Shown here: piece after piece, positions 22,821-30,947 of the stretch | Layout: each line of letters opens with the position of its first letter | Position numbering within the stretch: position 1 is the first letter of the stretch | DNA from: Evtepia sp. | GTDB lineage: Bacteria; Bacillota; Clostridia; Oscillospirales; Oscillospiraceae | NCBI GenBank assembly: GCA_020025735.1 | Contig: JAHHRP010000003.1 | Span: 1 to 36,417, forward strand | Direction of reading: 5' to 3' | DNA: 36,417 nt | Translations under genes and position numbers: made by a program | Notes under the pieces: model-generated | The model's input: the letters and a program-made list of their open reading frames with translations, nothing else | What the model was told of the DNA's origin: nothing | Database searches by the model: none

Positions 22821-23104
22821 TCATTCCTCCTTCGTCTCACTGAACCTATTCCGGAAGGCGGCTAACGCCCTCCTGATTTCACTGTCCAGCACCGGCTCGC
22901 CGTCTTGTAAGCGGCCGGCAACCGGGTGCGTCCAGGCCCCCGCGGAAACAACATGCTTTCGCCGTTTTTTCTTGGGAGTCTCAAGTTTTCTGCGCTTTCC
23001 GTCGGCCAGCCACAAAAGTCGCCTTCTGCCTGGAGGACCAGGAAAAGGTCATCCTTGTCGTGGCCAGCCGCGGAGCGTACCACGTCTCCTCGCAGAAACG
23101 TCAT
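22821..23104 (-). pseudogene. KOW-domain RNA-binding protein (L14e-like), apparent -1 frameshift
   Basis: Clostridia often carry a small KOW-domain gene between map and infA. Here its first part reads MTFLRGDVVRSAAGHDKDDLFLVLQAEGD in one frame. The second part, LWLADGKRRKLETPKKKRRKHVV through DSEIRRALAAFRNRF to EE, is in the -1 frame. The break is at TTTT (minus strand, 23017-23014): one extra T would give GDF-LWLADG, the expected sequence. Without it the first frame ends at 22862 with an unrelated tail. The start ATG overlaps the map stop (ATGA) and the second frame stops 3 nt before infA, so the gene fits its slot exactly. It may be a sequence error, a true broken gene or, less likely, programmed frameshifting; CTTTTGT is not a good slippery heptamer. 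Confidence 0.8.
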
Positions 23105-23862
23105 ACGCGCATATCCCCCACTTGGGTGAGGATCTCTGGCTCACCCTTTGTAATGAGGATTGAGTTCTCGTAATGGGCAGACAGGGAGCCGTCGGCGGTC
23201 CTTACGGTCCAGCCGTCCTTCATCACCTTAATCCGCCAGTCCCCTTGGTTCACCATGGGTTCCACAGCCAGGGTCATCCCGGGCGCAAGCCGGGGGCCGT
23301 GACCAGGATTGCCATAGTTTGGCACCTCGGGGGATTCGTGAAGGTTGGCCCCTACGCCGTGTCCGACGTAGTCCCGCACCACGGAGAAGCCGTTGTCTTC
23401 TACGTACTTCTGTACGGCGTGGGAAATATCTGAGACCCGGTAACCGAAGCGGGCAAACTTCATTCCCTCCCAGAAAGACTGCTCGGTAACGGCAATGAGT
23501 TTTGCCGCTTCATCACTAATCTTCCCACAGGGGAAAGTTGCTGCACAGTCACCGTGGAAGCCCCCGATATAGGCCCCCACATCCACGCTGACAATGTCGC
23601 CTTCCTTCAGGACCTGATTGCTTGGGATCCCATGGATGACTTCATCGTTGACCGAGATACAGGCCGAGGCGGGAAAGCCGCCGTACCCCAAAAAGGAGGG
23701 GGTCGCGCCATGACTCTCGATGAATTTGCGTACTGCGGTATCTATTTCCAGAGTAGTTACGCCTGGACGTACCATTTTGCCCGCCAGAGCGCGAGCCGCC
23801 GCGGTAATTTGTCCGGCATGGCGCATCCCCTCAATATCTCTGGGAGACTTTAATGAAATCAT
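23101..23862 (-). CDS. map: Methionine aminopeptidase, type I
   Basis: Map removes the N-terminal Met of new proteins in the cytosol. The 253-residue enzyme has all metal ligands: Asp94 (VSVDVG), Asp105 (HGDCAATF), His168 (VGHGVG), Glu201 (AVEPMV) and Glu232 (HYENS), plus the active-site His77 in DEVIHGIP. The start is ATG 23862, 2 nt after the adk stop. A TTG at 23868 in the same frame overlaps that stop. The N-terminus lacks the zinc-finger extension. It is followed by the KOW gene with an ATGA overlap. Confidence 0.96.
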   Translation of the reverse strand: MISLKSPRDIEGMRHAGQITAAARALAGKMVRPGVTTLEIDTAVRKFIESHGATPSFLGYGGFPASACISVNDEVIHGIPSNQVLKEGDIVSVDVGAYIGGFHGDCAATFPCGKISDEAAKLIAVTEQSFWEGMKFARFGYRVSDISHAVQKYVEDNGFSVVRDYVGHGVGANLHESPEVPNYGNPGHGPRLAPGMTLAVEPMVNQGDWRIKVMKDGWTVRTADGSLSAHYENSILITKGEPEILTQVGDMRV

Positions 23863-23864
23863 AA

Positions 23865-24497
23865 TCAAAGCCCCAGTGCGTTTAGAATCACAGTCGTGGT
23901 TTCAGCCACAGTGGGCTGATTGTCTACGGTCTTGAGCAGGTTTCTGGCCGCATAGAAATCCTTCAGCGGAGCAGTCTCTTTATGATAGACATTCAGTCTG
24001 TCACGGACCACTTCAGGCTTATCGTCTGCCCGAGCCTCCAGTTTCCCGCCGCAGGCATCACACACCCCCACAACCTTTGGGGGTAAATTTTTGATGTGGT
24101 AGGGAGCACCGCAGGAGGCACAGACACGCCGTCCGCCCATACGATCGACAATCGCATCGTCAGAGATCTCAATGGACACCACAGCATCGAACGCGATGCC
24201 TGCCTTCTCCAGCGCTTCAGCCTGGGGAATGGTCCGTGGTACACCGTCCAGAATGAAGCCATTCTGGCAGTCCGCCTCAGCCAAGCGTTCTGAGATGACC
24301 CCGATGATGACCTCATCGGGTACCAGTTTGCCAGCATCCATATATTCTTTGGCCTTCAGACCGATTGGAGTCCCGTTCTTCACGGCTGCCCGAAGGATGT
24401 TGCCCGTGGAGATGGTAGGGATGCCAAGTTTCTTATTGAGGATCTCTGCCTGGGTGCCTTTGCCGGCGCCCGGAGGGCCTAAAAGGATCAGTTTCAT
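23865..24497 (-). CDS. adk: Adenylate kinase (zinc-lid type)
   Basis: Adk interconverts ATP + AMP and 2 ADP. The 210-residue product has the P-loop GPPGAGKGTQ (7-16), FILDGVPRT (81-89) and a long lid with four cysteines (Cys126, Cys129, Cys146, Cys149), the zinc-binding form common in Gram-positives. It lies between secY and map, 13 bp after secY, as usual. Confidence 0.97.
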   Translation of the reverse strand: MKLILLGPPGAGKGTQAEILNKKLGIPTISTGNILRAAVKNGTPIGLKAKEYMDAGKLVPDEVIIGVISERLAEADCQNGFILDGVPRTIPQAEALEKAGIAFDAVVSIEISDDAIVDRMGGRRVCASCGAPYHIKNLPPKVVGVCDACGGKLEARADDKPEVVRDRLNVYHKETAPLKDFYAARNLLKTVDNQPTVAETTTVILNALGL

Positions 24498-24510
24498 CTT
24501 ACATTACCTC

Positions 24511-25851
24511 TCATTCTAGGAAGCCCTTGTAGTGGCGCATCAGCGTCTGAGCCTCGATCATCTTCACCGTCTCCAGTGCAACGCCCACCACGATGATGAC
24601 GGAGGTACCACCGATAGACATGTTTCGAATTCCGGTGATGTTTTCCGTAATGATAGGCAGGATCGCGATGATACCCAGGTAAATGGCACCGAAGAAGGTC
24701 AGGCGGGAGAGCACCTTGGCCAAGAACTCAGCCGTGGGACGACCGGGCCGGAAGCCGGGGATAAAACCGCCATTCTTCTTCAAGTTGTTTGCTACCTCCA
24801 CAGGGTTAAACTGGATGGTAGCATAGAAGTAGCTGAACATAATAATCAGCAGGAAGTAGATCACCGCATACAGGACGCTGGTGGAGTTAAACACCGACAG
24901 GAAGGTATTCCATGCTGTCCCTTCCTGCTGAGAGGAAGGCACAAACATCCCGATTGTTGCAGGGATCATAGCAATAGACTGGGCGAAGATGATGGGCAGC
25001 ACGCCGCTGAGGTTGACCTTGATGGGGATGTGGGTGGACTGGCCACCATACATCTTCCGGCCCACCACACGCTTGGCGTACTGGACAGGGATCTTGCGCT
25101 CAGAGTTGGTGATAAAGACAATGAAGACCACCAGGGCCAGCATACCCACCACCAGCATAACCGCCACAGCGGGGTTCATTACCATGGTGCTCTGAACCTG
25201 CTGAGGGGTCATCCCGCTCAGGTCCAGGTCCATCGCCCAGTTCTTCACACCCGTAACCATGCCAACGATCATGCTGGGCATACGGGAAACGATACCGGTA
25301 AAGAGGATGATGGAGATACCATTGCCCACACCAAATTCGGTGATCTGCTCACCCAGCCACATGAGGAAGACTGCGCCGGCGGTGAAGGAAACCACGATCA
25401 CCACAGCTGCCCAGATTCCTTCATTGGTCAGCAGGCCGTAGCTCTTGATGAGGGTGTAGTAACCCCAACCCTGGAGCAGACCGATTGCCAATGTAGTGTA
25501 ACGGGTGATGGCTTGAATCTTCTTTTTGCCCTCTTCGCCGCCGTCCTTTGCCAGGCGTTCCAGTGCCGGGATGGCAATGGTCAGCAGCTGGATGATGATG
25601 GAGGCGTTGATATAGGGCTGGATGGACAAAGCAAATAGGGTCGCGTGGGACAAAGCCGAACCACTCAAGGTATTGAGCAGCCCAAAGATTGTCCCGGAGT
25701 TTGCCGCAATATAGTTTTGGAGATACTCGGTGTTGATATACGGCACCGGGATCGCCGCGCCGACCCGGAAGATCAGCAAAGCAAAGATCACGAACAGGAG
25801 CTTGCGGCGCAGCTCCGGCAGTTTCCATGCGTTCCGGATGGTCTTAAACAT
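24511..25851 (-). CDS. secY: Preprotein translocase subunit SecY
   Basis: SecY forms the protein-conducting channel with SecE and SecG. The 446-residue protein has ten predicted membrane segments. Signatures are VGAAIPVPYINTEYL near the N-terminus, NASIIIQLLTIAIPALE and FFLLIIMFSYFYATIQFNPVEVANNLKKNGGFIPGFRPG-like regions, ending MRHYKGFLE. The ATG overlaps the rplO stop (TGATG). Confidence 0.97.
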   Translation of the reverse strand: MFKTIRNAWKLPELRRKLLFVIFALLIFRVGAAIPVPYINTEYLQNYIAANSGTIFGLLNTLSGSALSHATLFALSIQPYINASIIIQLLTIAIPALERLAKDGGEEGKKKIQAITRYTTLAIGLLQGWGYYTLIKSYGLLTNEGIWAAVVIVVSFTAGAVFLMWLGEQITEFGVGNGISIILFTGIVSRMPSMIVGMVTGVKNWAMDLDLSGMTPQQVQSTMVMNPAVAVMLVVGMLALVVFIVFITNSERKIPVQYAKRVVGRKMYGGQSTHIPIKVNLSGVLPIIFAQSIAMIPATIGMFVPSSQQEGTAWNTFLSVFNSTSVLYAVIYFLLIIMFSYFYATIQFNPVEVANNLKKNGGFIPGFRPGRPTAEFLAKVLSRLTFFGAIYLGIIAILPIITENITGIRNMSIGGTSVIIVVGVALETVKMIEAQTLMRHYKGFLE

Positions 25852-26291
25852 CAGACCACCTCGGCCTTCCCGCCTGCCTCTTCAATTTTTGCCTTCGCGG
25901 AGGCAGAGAATGCGCTGGCCCGAACGGTCAGCTTCTTGGTCAGGCTGCCCTCGCCAAGGATTTTCACACCATACTGGCACTTGGACAGAATCCCCTTTTC
26001 CAGCAGGTCGCAAGCGCTGACAACAGCGCCATCCTCGAACTTTTCCAGAACAGAAACGTTTACGGCCTCCAGGGGCTTTGCAAAGATATTGTGAAAGCCT
26101 CTCTTGGGGACACGACGTGCCAGGGGCATCTGGCCGCCTTCAAACCCCACACGGACACCGCCGCCGGAACGAGCCCACTGGCCCTTCTGGCCGCGGCCGG
26201 CGGTCTTACCGTTGCCGGAACCATTGCCGCGGCCCTTACGATAGGCCTTGGGGTTGGAACCGGGCACGGGAGAAAGTTCATGCAGTTTCAT
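25851..26291 (-). CDS. rplO: Large-subunit ribosomal protein L15
   Basis: The product (146 residues) starts MKLHELSPVPGSNPKAYRKGRGNGSGNGKTAGRGQKGQ, the Gly-rich L15 N-terminus that threads into 23S rRNA. ATG 26291 sits 7 nt after AAGGAGGT; a GTG at 26300 is inside that site and is rejected. Its stop shares a base with the secY start. Confidence 0.96.
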   Translation of the reverse strand: MKLHELSPVPGSNPKAYRKGRGNGSGNGKTAGRGQKGQWARSGGGVRVGFEGGQMPLARRVPKRGFHNIFAKPLEAVNVSVLEKFEDGAVVSACDLLEKGILSKCQYGVKILGEGSLTKKLTVRASAFSASAKAKIEEAGGKAEVV

Positions 26292-26304
26292 CGCGCGCAC
26301 CTCC

Positions 26305-26487
26305 TTACTGTTCCTCGGTGACCTGGATCAGGTAACCGATGTGGGCAATCTTGCCCCGGGTGGCTGCATTGTCAGGCTGCACGGTGGTGTCGCCGATCTT
26401 CCGCAGGCCGAGGGCTTCCGCAGTGGCCTTATGCTTTGCAATGCGGCCGTTGAGGCTCTTGACGAGCTTGATGTTCAGATTCGCCAT
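26305..26487 (-). CDS. rpmD: Large-subunit ribosomal protein L30
   Basis: The 60-residue product, MANLNIKLVKSLNGRIAKHKATAEALGLRKIGDTTVQPDN..., is a complete bacterial L30 with the IxxxxRxTAxALGLRKI pattern. It is 14 bp after rpsE. Confidence 0.96.
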   Translation of the reverse strand: MANLNIKLVKSLNGRIAKHKATAEALGLRKIGDTTVQPDNAATRGKIAHIGYLIQVTEEQ

Positions 26488-26501
26488 GATGTCAGCCCTC
26501 C

Positions 26502-27002
26502 TTAGCCCACGATCTCATCCACGCTCTTGCCCCGAATCCGTGCCACGGCCTCAGGACCGCGCAGGGACTTCAGGCCCTCCATGGTGGCAGAGACCACGTT
26601 CTGGGGGTTATTGGAGCGCAGGCACTTGGTACGAATGTCTTTGATCCCGGCCGCTTCCAGCACGGCACGAACAGGACCACCGGCGATAACGCCGGTACCG
26701 GGCGCTGCGGGCTTCATCAGCACGCGGCCGGCGCCGAACTCACCGATCACCTCATGGGGAATGGTGGTGCCGGAAAGGCTGATCGTGAACATATTCTTCT
26801 TGGCAGCTTCCAGGCCCTTCCGAATGGCCTCGGGGACTTCGGCAGCCTTACCCAGGCCAAAGCCCACCTTACCCTTCTCGTCGCCTACGACCACCAGTGC
26901 GGAGAACTTCATCACACGGCCGCCCTTGACAGTCTTGGAGACACGGTTCAGGGAAACGACTTTTTCAACAAACTCGCTGGGTTCTCTTTCAAATCTAGCC
27001 AT
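26502..27002 (-). CDS. rpsE: Small-subunit ribosomal protein S5
   Basis: The 166-residue product has the S5 N-terminal domain (FVEKVVSLNRVSKTVKGGRVMKFSALVVVGDEKGKVGFGLGKAAEVPEAI) and the C-terminal fold with GAGRVLMKPAAPGTGVIAGGPVRAVLEAAGI. S5 shapes the mRNA entry and decoding fidelity. It lies between rplR and rpmD. Confidence 0.97.
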   Translation of the reverse strand: MARFEREPSEFVEKVVSLNRVSKTVKGGRVMKFSALVVVGDEKGKVGFGLGKAAEVPEAIRKGLEAAKKNMFTISLSGTTIPHEVIGEFGAGRVLMKPAAPGTGVIAGGPVRAVLEAAGIKDIRTKCLRSNNPQNVVSATMEGLKSLRGPEAVARIRGKSVDEIVG

Positions 27003-27020
27003 TTTCGTTTCCTCCTCCCA

Positions 27021-27380
27021 TTAAAATTCCAGGCCGGCCTTGCGGGCGCCCTCAGCCAGGGCCTTCACCCGGCCGTGGTACAGATAACCGCCACGGTCAA
27101 AGACAACGGTTTCAATGCCCTTGTCCTTAGCACGCTGACCGATTGCCTCACCGACCTTAGCAGCGGCCTCACAGTTGTTGCCGCGGCCCTCAAATCCCTT
27201 TTCCAGGGAGGATGCGGAAACCAGGGTGCAGCCCGTCACATCGTCGATGATCTGGGCATAGATATTGGTCCCGCTGCGGAACACGTTCAGACGGGGTCTC
27301 TCGGATGTGCCGGAGACTTTCCCGCGAACGCGTGTATGACGCTTCTGACGCTGAGCGTTGGTATCGGGTCTCTTAATCAT
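27021..27380 (-). CDS. rplR: Large-subunit ribosomal protein L18
   Basis: The 119-residue product (RHTRVRGKVSGTSERPRLNVFRSGTNIYAQIIDDVTGCTLVSAS, then DRGGYLYHGRVKALAEGARKAGLEF) is L18, which binds 5S rRNA. The spacing to rplF is 17 bp. Confidence 0.96.
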   Translation of the reverse strand: MIKRPDTNAQRQKRHTRVRGKVSGTSERPRLNVFRSGTNIYAQIIDDVTGCTLVSASSLEKGFEGRGNNCEAAAKVGEAIGQRAKDKGIETVVFDRGGYLYHGRVKALAEGARKAGLEF

Positions 27381-27397
27381 TTAGGCACACCTCTTTC

Positions 27398-27943
27398 TTA
27401 CTTCTTTACGCCGGTCTTGCCTTCCTTGCGGCGGATGACCTCATCAGTATATTTGATGCCCTTGCCCTTGTAGGGTTCCGGGGGTCTCTTCCCTCTCACC
27501 TCAGCGGCGAACTGACCGACCTTCTGCTTGTCGATGCCGTTGACGATGATCTTGTTGGGGCTGGGAACCTCGATCGTGATCCCATCGACCTCTTCCATAA
27601 TTACAGGATGGGAGTAGCCGATGTTCATGTTCAGCTTTTTGCCTTCCTTGGCCACACGGTAGCCGACGCCGTTGACGTCCAGTTCCTTTTTGTAGCCTTC
27701 CGTGACACCCACGACCATGTTGTTGATCAAGGTACGGGTCAGCCCATGCAGGGCACGGTTTTCCTTTTCATCATTGGGGCGGGTCACGAGCAGGACATTG
27801 TCCTCACGGGTGAGGGTCATTTTCTCGCTGACCTTCTGCGTCAGGGTCCCCTTGGGGCCTTTGACGGTGACCAGATTGCCTTCGCCCACAGTCACTTCCA
27901 CATTGCTGGGGAGAGAGATGGGCATTCTACCGATTCTCGACAT
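27398..27943 (-). CDS. rplF: Large-subunit ribosomal protein L6
   Basis: The 181-residue product starts MSRIGRMPISLPSNVEVTV and ends with GKRPPEPYKGKGIKYTDEVIRRKEGKTGVKK, the C-terminal L6 signature. Two L6 domains of normal length are present. L6 sits near the factor-binding site of the 50S. Confidence 0.97.
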   Translation of the reverse strand: MSRIGRMPISLPSNVEVTVGEGNLVTVKGPKGTLTQKVSEKMTLTREDNVLLVTRPNDEKENRALHGLTRTLINNMVVGVTEGYKKELDVNGVGYRVAKEGKKLNMNIGYSHPVIMEEVDGITIEVPSPNKIIVNGIDKQKVGQFAAEVRGKRPPEPYKGKGIKYTDEVIRRKEGKTGVKK

Positions 27944-27958
27944 AGTAATCTCTCCTCC

Positions 27959-28360
27959 TTACCACACGAATGCCAGGACTTCACCGCCGACATGGGCCGC
28001 ACGGGCCGCCTTGTCGGTCATGATGCCCTTGGAAGTGGACACGATTGCAACACCCAGGCCGCGCAGAACGCGGGGCAGCTCGTCGGCGCCGGCATAGACA
28101 CGCAGACCGGGCTTAGAGCCACGACGCAGGCCGGAGATCACTTTCTCCTTGCCGGGGTTGTTGTACTTCAGGTTCACACGGATCACGCCTTGAGCGCCGT
28201 CTTCCACCAGCTGAAAAGCCTTGATGTAGCCTTCATCCAGCAGAATCTGCGCAATGGCTTTCTTCATATTGGATGCAGGGATATCGACGGTGTCATGTTT
28301 GGCGTTGTTCGCGTTGCGGATGCGGGTGAGCATATCCGCAATGGGATCTGTAATGTGCAT
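27959..28360 (-). CDS. rpsH: Small-subunit ribosomal protein S8
   Basis: The 133-residue product begins MHITDPIADMLTRIRNANNAKHDTVDIPASNMKKAIA and ends SKGIMTDKAARAAHVGGEVLAFVW, as in S8, which binds the central 16S domain and is the spc-operon autoregulator in E. coli. It is preceded by an unusually long 184-nt spacer with three hairpins. Confidence 0.97.
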   Translation of the reverse strand: MHITDPIADMLTRIRNANNAKHDTVDIPASNMKKAIAQILLDEGYIKAFQLVEDGAQGVIRVNLKYNNPGKEKVISGLRRGSKPGLRVYAGADELPRVLRGLGVAIVSTSKGIMTDKAARAAHVGGEVLAFVW

Positions 28361-28544
28361 AGGTGATAACCTCCTATAAAATTACAGGCAGCGCCTGTAT
28401 CGGCGGCAAGGTATCGGGTCTCAGGGGAACCGACCTATTGCCGCTGGCTGGGATGCAGCACACTGCGGTAAAGCAGGGTGCCATGTATGGGAAAGCCGAC
28501 CGGATGGTTGGGGCATCCGGTCCGGCCATTCCATCGGGATAGGA
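28361..28544 (-). other. Structured spacer between rpsN and rpsH
   Basis: Neighbouring spacers in this cluster are 13-30 nt; this one is 184 nt and carries no ORF. It can fold into at least three hairpins: GACCGGATG/CATCCGGTC (28498-28506 with 28514-28522), GCGGCAA/TTGCCGC (28403-28409 with 28438-28444, with extra CGG/CCG pairs inside) and ACAGGC/GCCTGT (28384-28389 with 28393-28398). No T-run follows any of them, so they are not terminators. It may be an RNA regulatory site, such as a binding site for S8, or a small palindromic repeat insertion. Confidence 0.6.
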
Positions 28545-28730
28545 TTACCAGGAAGCCTTCCGCACGCCGGGGATCTGACCCTTGTGAGCCAGTTCGCGGA
28601 AGCAGATACGGCAGATACCATAGTCACGCAGGTAAGCGTGAGGACGGCCGCAGATCTTGCACCGGTTGTAACGGCGGGTGGAAAACTTAGGCTCAGCCTG
28701 CTGCTTGAGCTTCATGGATAATTTTGCCAT
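28545..28730 (-). CDS. rpsN: Small-subunit ribosomal protein S14, zinc type
   Basis: The 61-residue product carries two CXXC pairs (Cys24, Cys27, Cys40, Cys43) and ends GQIPGVRKASW, the short zinc-binding S14 found in many Firmicutes. Its place between rplE and rpsH is standard. Confidence 0.97.
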   Translation of the reverse strand: MAKLSMKLKQQAEPKFSTRRYNRCKICGRPHAYLRDYGICRICFRELAHKGQIPGVRKASW

Positions 28731-28748
28731 TGATCGTTCTCCTTCTAA

Positions 28749-29297
28749 TTACTTGCCGAAGGGAGCGCCGATCAGGGTCAGCAGCTCTCTTGCCTCTTCG
28801 TCGGTCTTTGCGGTGGTGCAGATAACGATGTCCATGCCGCGGATCTTGTCGATCTGATCGTAATCGATCTCGGGGAAGATCAGCTGTTCCTTCACGCCCA
28901 GGGCGTAGTTGCCGCGGCCGTCAAAGGAGTTGACACTGATGCCACGGAAGTCACGCACGCGGGGCAGGGCCACGTTGAACAGGCGGTCCAAGAACTCCCA
29001 CATTTTGTCCTGGCGCAGAGTAACCTTTGCGCCGATCGGCATTCCTTCCCGGAGCTTAAAGTTGGCCACGGATCTCTTGGCCTTCGTCACGATCGCTTTC
29101 TGACCGGTGATAACACCCAGATCACGGACCACAGCATCAAGAACCTTTGCGTTGTCGCGGGCCTCGCCGCAGCCGACGTTCACCACGATCTTGTCGATGC
29201 GGGGGATCTGCATGGTGCTCTTGTAGTTGAACTTCTGCATGAGAGCAGGAGCAACTTCTTCTCTGTACTTTGCTTTCAGGTTGGGCATGTCAGCCAT
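28749..29297 (-). CDS. rplE: Large-subunit ribosomal protein L5
   Basis: The 182-residue product has LKAKYREEVAPALMQKFNYKSTMQIPRIDKIVVNVGCGEA and SFDGRGNYALGVKEQLIFPEIDYDQIDKIRGMDIVICTTAKTDEEARELL, diagnostic of L5, the 5S rRNA-binding protein of the central protuberance. Confidence 0.97.
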   Translation of the reverse strand: MADMPNLKAKYREEVAPALMQKFNYKSTMQIPRIDKIVVNVGCGEARDNAKVLDAVVRDLGVITGQKAIVTKAKRSVANFKLREGMPIGAKVTLRQDKMWEFLDRLFNVALPRVRDFRGISVNSFDGRGNYALGVKEQLIFPEIDYDQIDKIRGMDIVICTTAKTDEEARELLTLIGAPFGK

Positions 29298-29314
29298 AAT
29301 TGACTCCTCCTCTC

Positions 29315-29632
29315 TCAGATCTCAGCGCCGCAATGCTTACACACGCGCACCTTCTTGCCATCCACCATTTTGCTGGCAGCACGGGTGGGCTTGTCGCACT
29401 TGGGGCACACGCGCATTACTTTGCAGGCATACAGGGGGGCTTCCTTCTGGATGATGCCACCCTCATCTCCCTGCTTACGGGGCTTGGTGTGGCGGGAGAC
29501 CATGTTGATCTTCTCCACCACCACCTTCCCTTCTTTGGGGGAGACCTTCAGGACCTTACCGCGCTGGCCCTTGTCTTTGCCAGTAATGACCACGACGGTA
29601 TCGTCCTTTTTAATGCTCATTTTATTCATCAT
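29315..29632 (-). CDS. rplX: Large-subunit ribosomal protein L24
   Basis: The product (105 residues) has the KOW motif DDTVVVITGKDKGQRGKVLKV and a CPKCDKPTRAA...CKHCG pair of CXXC motifs in the C-terminal part. L24 is an early 50S assembly initiator. ATG 29632 follows GGGAGGG; ATG 29629 or 29620 (MSIKKDD, the usual family start) are alternatives. Confidence 0.95.
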   Translation of the reverse strand: MMNKMSIKKDDTVVVITGKDKGQRGKVLKVSPKEGKVVVEKINMVSRHTKPRKQGDEGGIIQKEAPLYACKVMRVCPKCDKPTRAASKMVDGKKVRVCKHCGAEI

Positions 29633-29646
29633 CTTTGTACCCTCCC

Positions 29647-30015
29647 TTACAGTACTTCGGGAGCCAGGGACAGGATCTTCATGTAATCCTTATCACGCAG
29701 CTCACGGGCGACTGGGCCAAAGATACGGGTCCCTCTGGGGTTTTTATCTTCCTTAATAAGGACAGCCGCGTTCTCGTCGAAGCGGACATAACTGCCATCT
29801 GCCCGACGCACGCCCTTGGCGGAACGAACCACCACAGCACGCACTACGTCACCTTTCTTCACGGTGCCGCCGGGGGCAGCCTTCCGCACAGAGGCCACGA
29901 TCACATCGCCGATGTTGGCGTATTTGCGGGAGGAGCCTCCCAGCACGCGGATGGTCTTAATTTCCTTGGCGCCGGTATTGTCCGCCACCTTCAGATGGGA
30001 TTCCTGCTGGATCAT
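29647..30015 (-). CDS. rplN: Large-subunit ribosomal protein L14
   Basis: The 122-residue product starts MIQQESHLKVADNTGAKEIKTIRVLGGSSRKYANIGDVIVASVR and ends in GPVARELRDKDYMKILSLAPEVL, a complete L14. It contacts the 30S in an intersubunit bridge. Confidence 0.97.
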   Translation of the reverse strand: MIQQESHLKVADNTGAKEIKTIRVLGGSSRKYANIGDVIVASVRKAAPGGTVKKGDVVRAVVVRSAKGVRRADGSYVRFDENAAVLIKEDKNPRGTRIFGPVARELRDKDYMKILSLAPEVL

Positions 30016-30028
30016 TTACGGCACCTCC

Positions 30029-30292
30029 TTACTTCGCTTTTTCGATGATCTCAACCACGCGCCATCTCTTATCCTTGGACAGGGGTCTGGTCTCCATAAC
30101 CTTCACTCTGTCGCCGATGCCGCAGGTGTTATTCTCGTCATGGGCCTTGAGCTTATAGGTCCGCTTGACGATCTTCTTATACAGGGGATGGGCCACACGG
30201 TCGGCAATGGCCACCACCACGGTCTTATCCATCTTGTCCGAAACCACCAGGCCGACTCTGGTCTTACGGGAAGAAGTTCTGTTCTCAGGCAT
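30029..30292 (-). CDS. rpsQ: Small-subunit ribosomal protein S17
   Basis: The 87-residue product (TRVGLVVSDKMDKTVVVAIADRVAHPLYKKIVKRTYKLKAHDE then GDRVKVMETRPLSKDKRWRVVEIIEKAK) is a complete OB-fold S17. Confidence 0.97.
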   Translation of the reverse strand: MPENRTSSRKTRVGLVVSDKMDKTVVVAIADRVAHPLYKKIVKRTYKLKAHDENNTCGIGDRVKVMETRPLSKDKRWRVVEIIEKAK

Positions 30293-30306
30293 GATTCCGT
30301 TCCTCC

Positions 30307-30507
30307 TTACTGGCCAGCGAGCTGCTGCTCACGGATGATGGTTTTGACTCTGGCAATGTCGCGCTTTACTTCAGTGATGCGGACGGGATTTTCCAGCTGA
30401 TTGGTGGCATGCTGGAGACGGAGCTGAAACAGATCTTTCTTCAGCTCGGTCAGCTTCTTTTCCAGATCAGCGGAAGACATCTTACGTACCTCGTTTGCCT
30501 TCATCAT
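30307..30507 (-). CDS. rpmC: Large-subunit ribosomal protein L29
   Basis: The 66-residue product (MMKANEVRKMSSADLEKKLTELKKDLFQLRLQHATNQLENPVRITEVKRDIARVKTIIREQ) is a helical L29. Its ATG overlaps the rplP stop (ATGA), so the two are likely coupled; ATG 30504 is an alternative start. Confidence 0.96.
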   Translation of the reverse strand: MMKANEVRKMSSADLEKKLTELKKDLFQLRLQHATNQLENPVRITEVKRDIARVKTIIREQQLAGQ

Positions 30508-30947
30508 GCTTCACCACCATTCTCGCTCTCAGGGGCCGTTTCTTCTTTGGTCACGATCTTGGTCTTAATGGGCAGCTTGTGGCTGGCCAGACGCAGGGCC
30601 TCACGGGCAACTTCCTCGGAGACGCCAGCGATCTCGAACATGACACGGCCGGGCTTAACCACGGCCACCCAATACTCAGGAGAACCCTTACCGGAACCCA
30701 TGCGGGTCTCAGCAGGCTTTTCGGTAATGGGCTTATCGGGGAAGATTTTAATCCAGACCTTACCACCACGCTTGGTGTAGCGGGTCATGGCCACACGAGC
30801 GGCCTCAATCTGGTTGCTGGTGATCCATGCCGGCTCCAGGGCCTGCAAACCAAAATCACCGTAGGTCACGGTGTTGCCGCGGGTGGCCTTACCCTTCAGG
30901 CGGCCACGGTGAACGCGACGGTATTTGACTCTCTTGGGCAGCAGCAT
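30504..30947 (-). CDS. rplP: Large-subunit ribosomal protein L16
   Basis: The 147-residue product begins MLLPKRVKYRRVHRGRLKGKATRGNTVTYGDFGLQALEP and has GGKVWIKIFPDKPITEKPAETRMGSGKGSPEYWVAVVKPG, the L16 signature near the A-site tRNA. The start overlaps the rpsC stop by one base (TAATG). A short acidic tail (EETAPESENGGEA) follows the usual end. Confidence 0.97.
   Translation of the reverse strand: MLLPKRVKYRRVHRGRLKGKATRGNTVTYGDFGLQALEPAWITSNQIEAARVAMTRYTKRGGKVWIKIFPDKPITEKPAETRMGSGKGSPEYWVAVVKPGRVMFEIAGVSEEVAREALRLASHKLPIKTKIVTKEETAPESENGGEA

Noticed and set aside
23010..23022. Programmed -1 frameshifting in the KOW gene
   Set aside because: CTTTTGT does not allow good re-pairing of the P-site and A-site tRNAs and no downstream stem was evident, so an error or a true mutation is more likely. 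It is kept only as a possibility.
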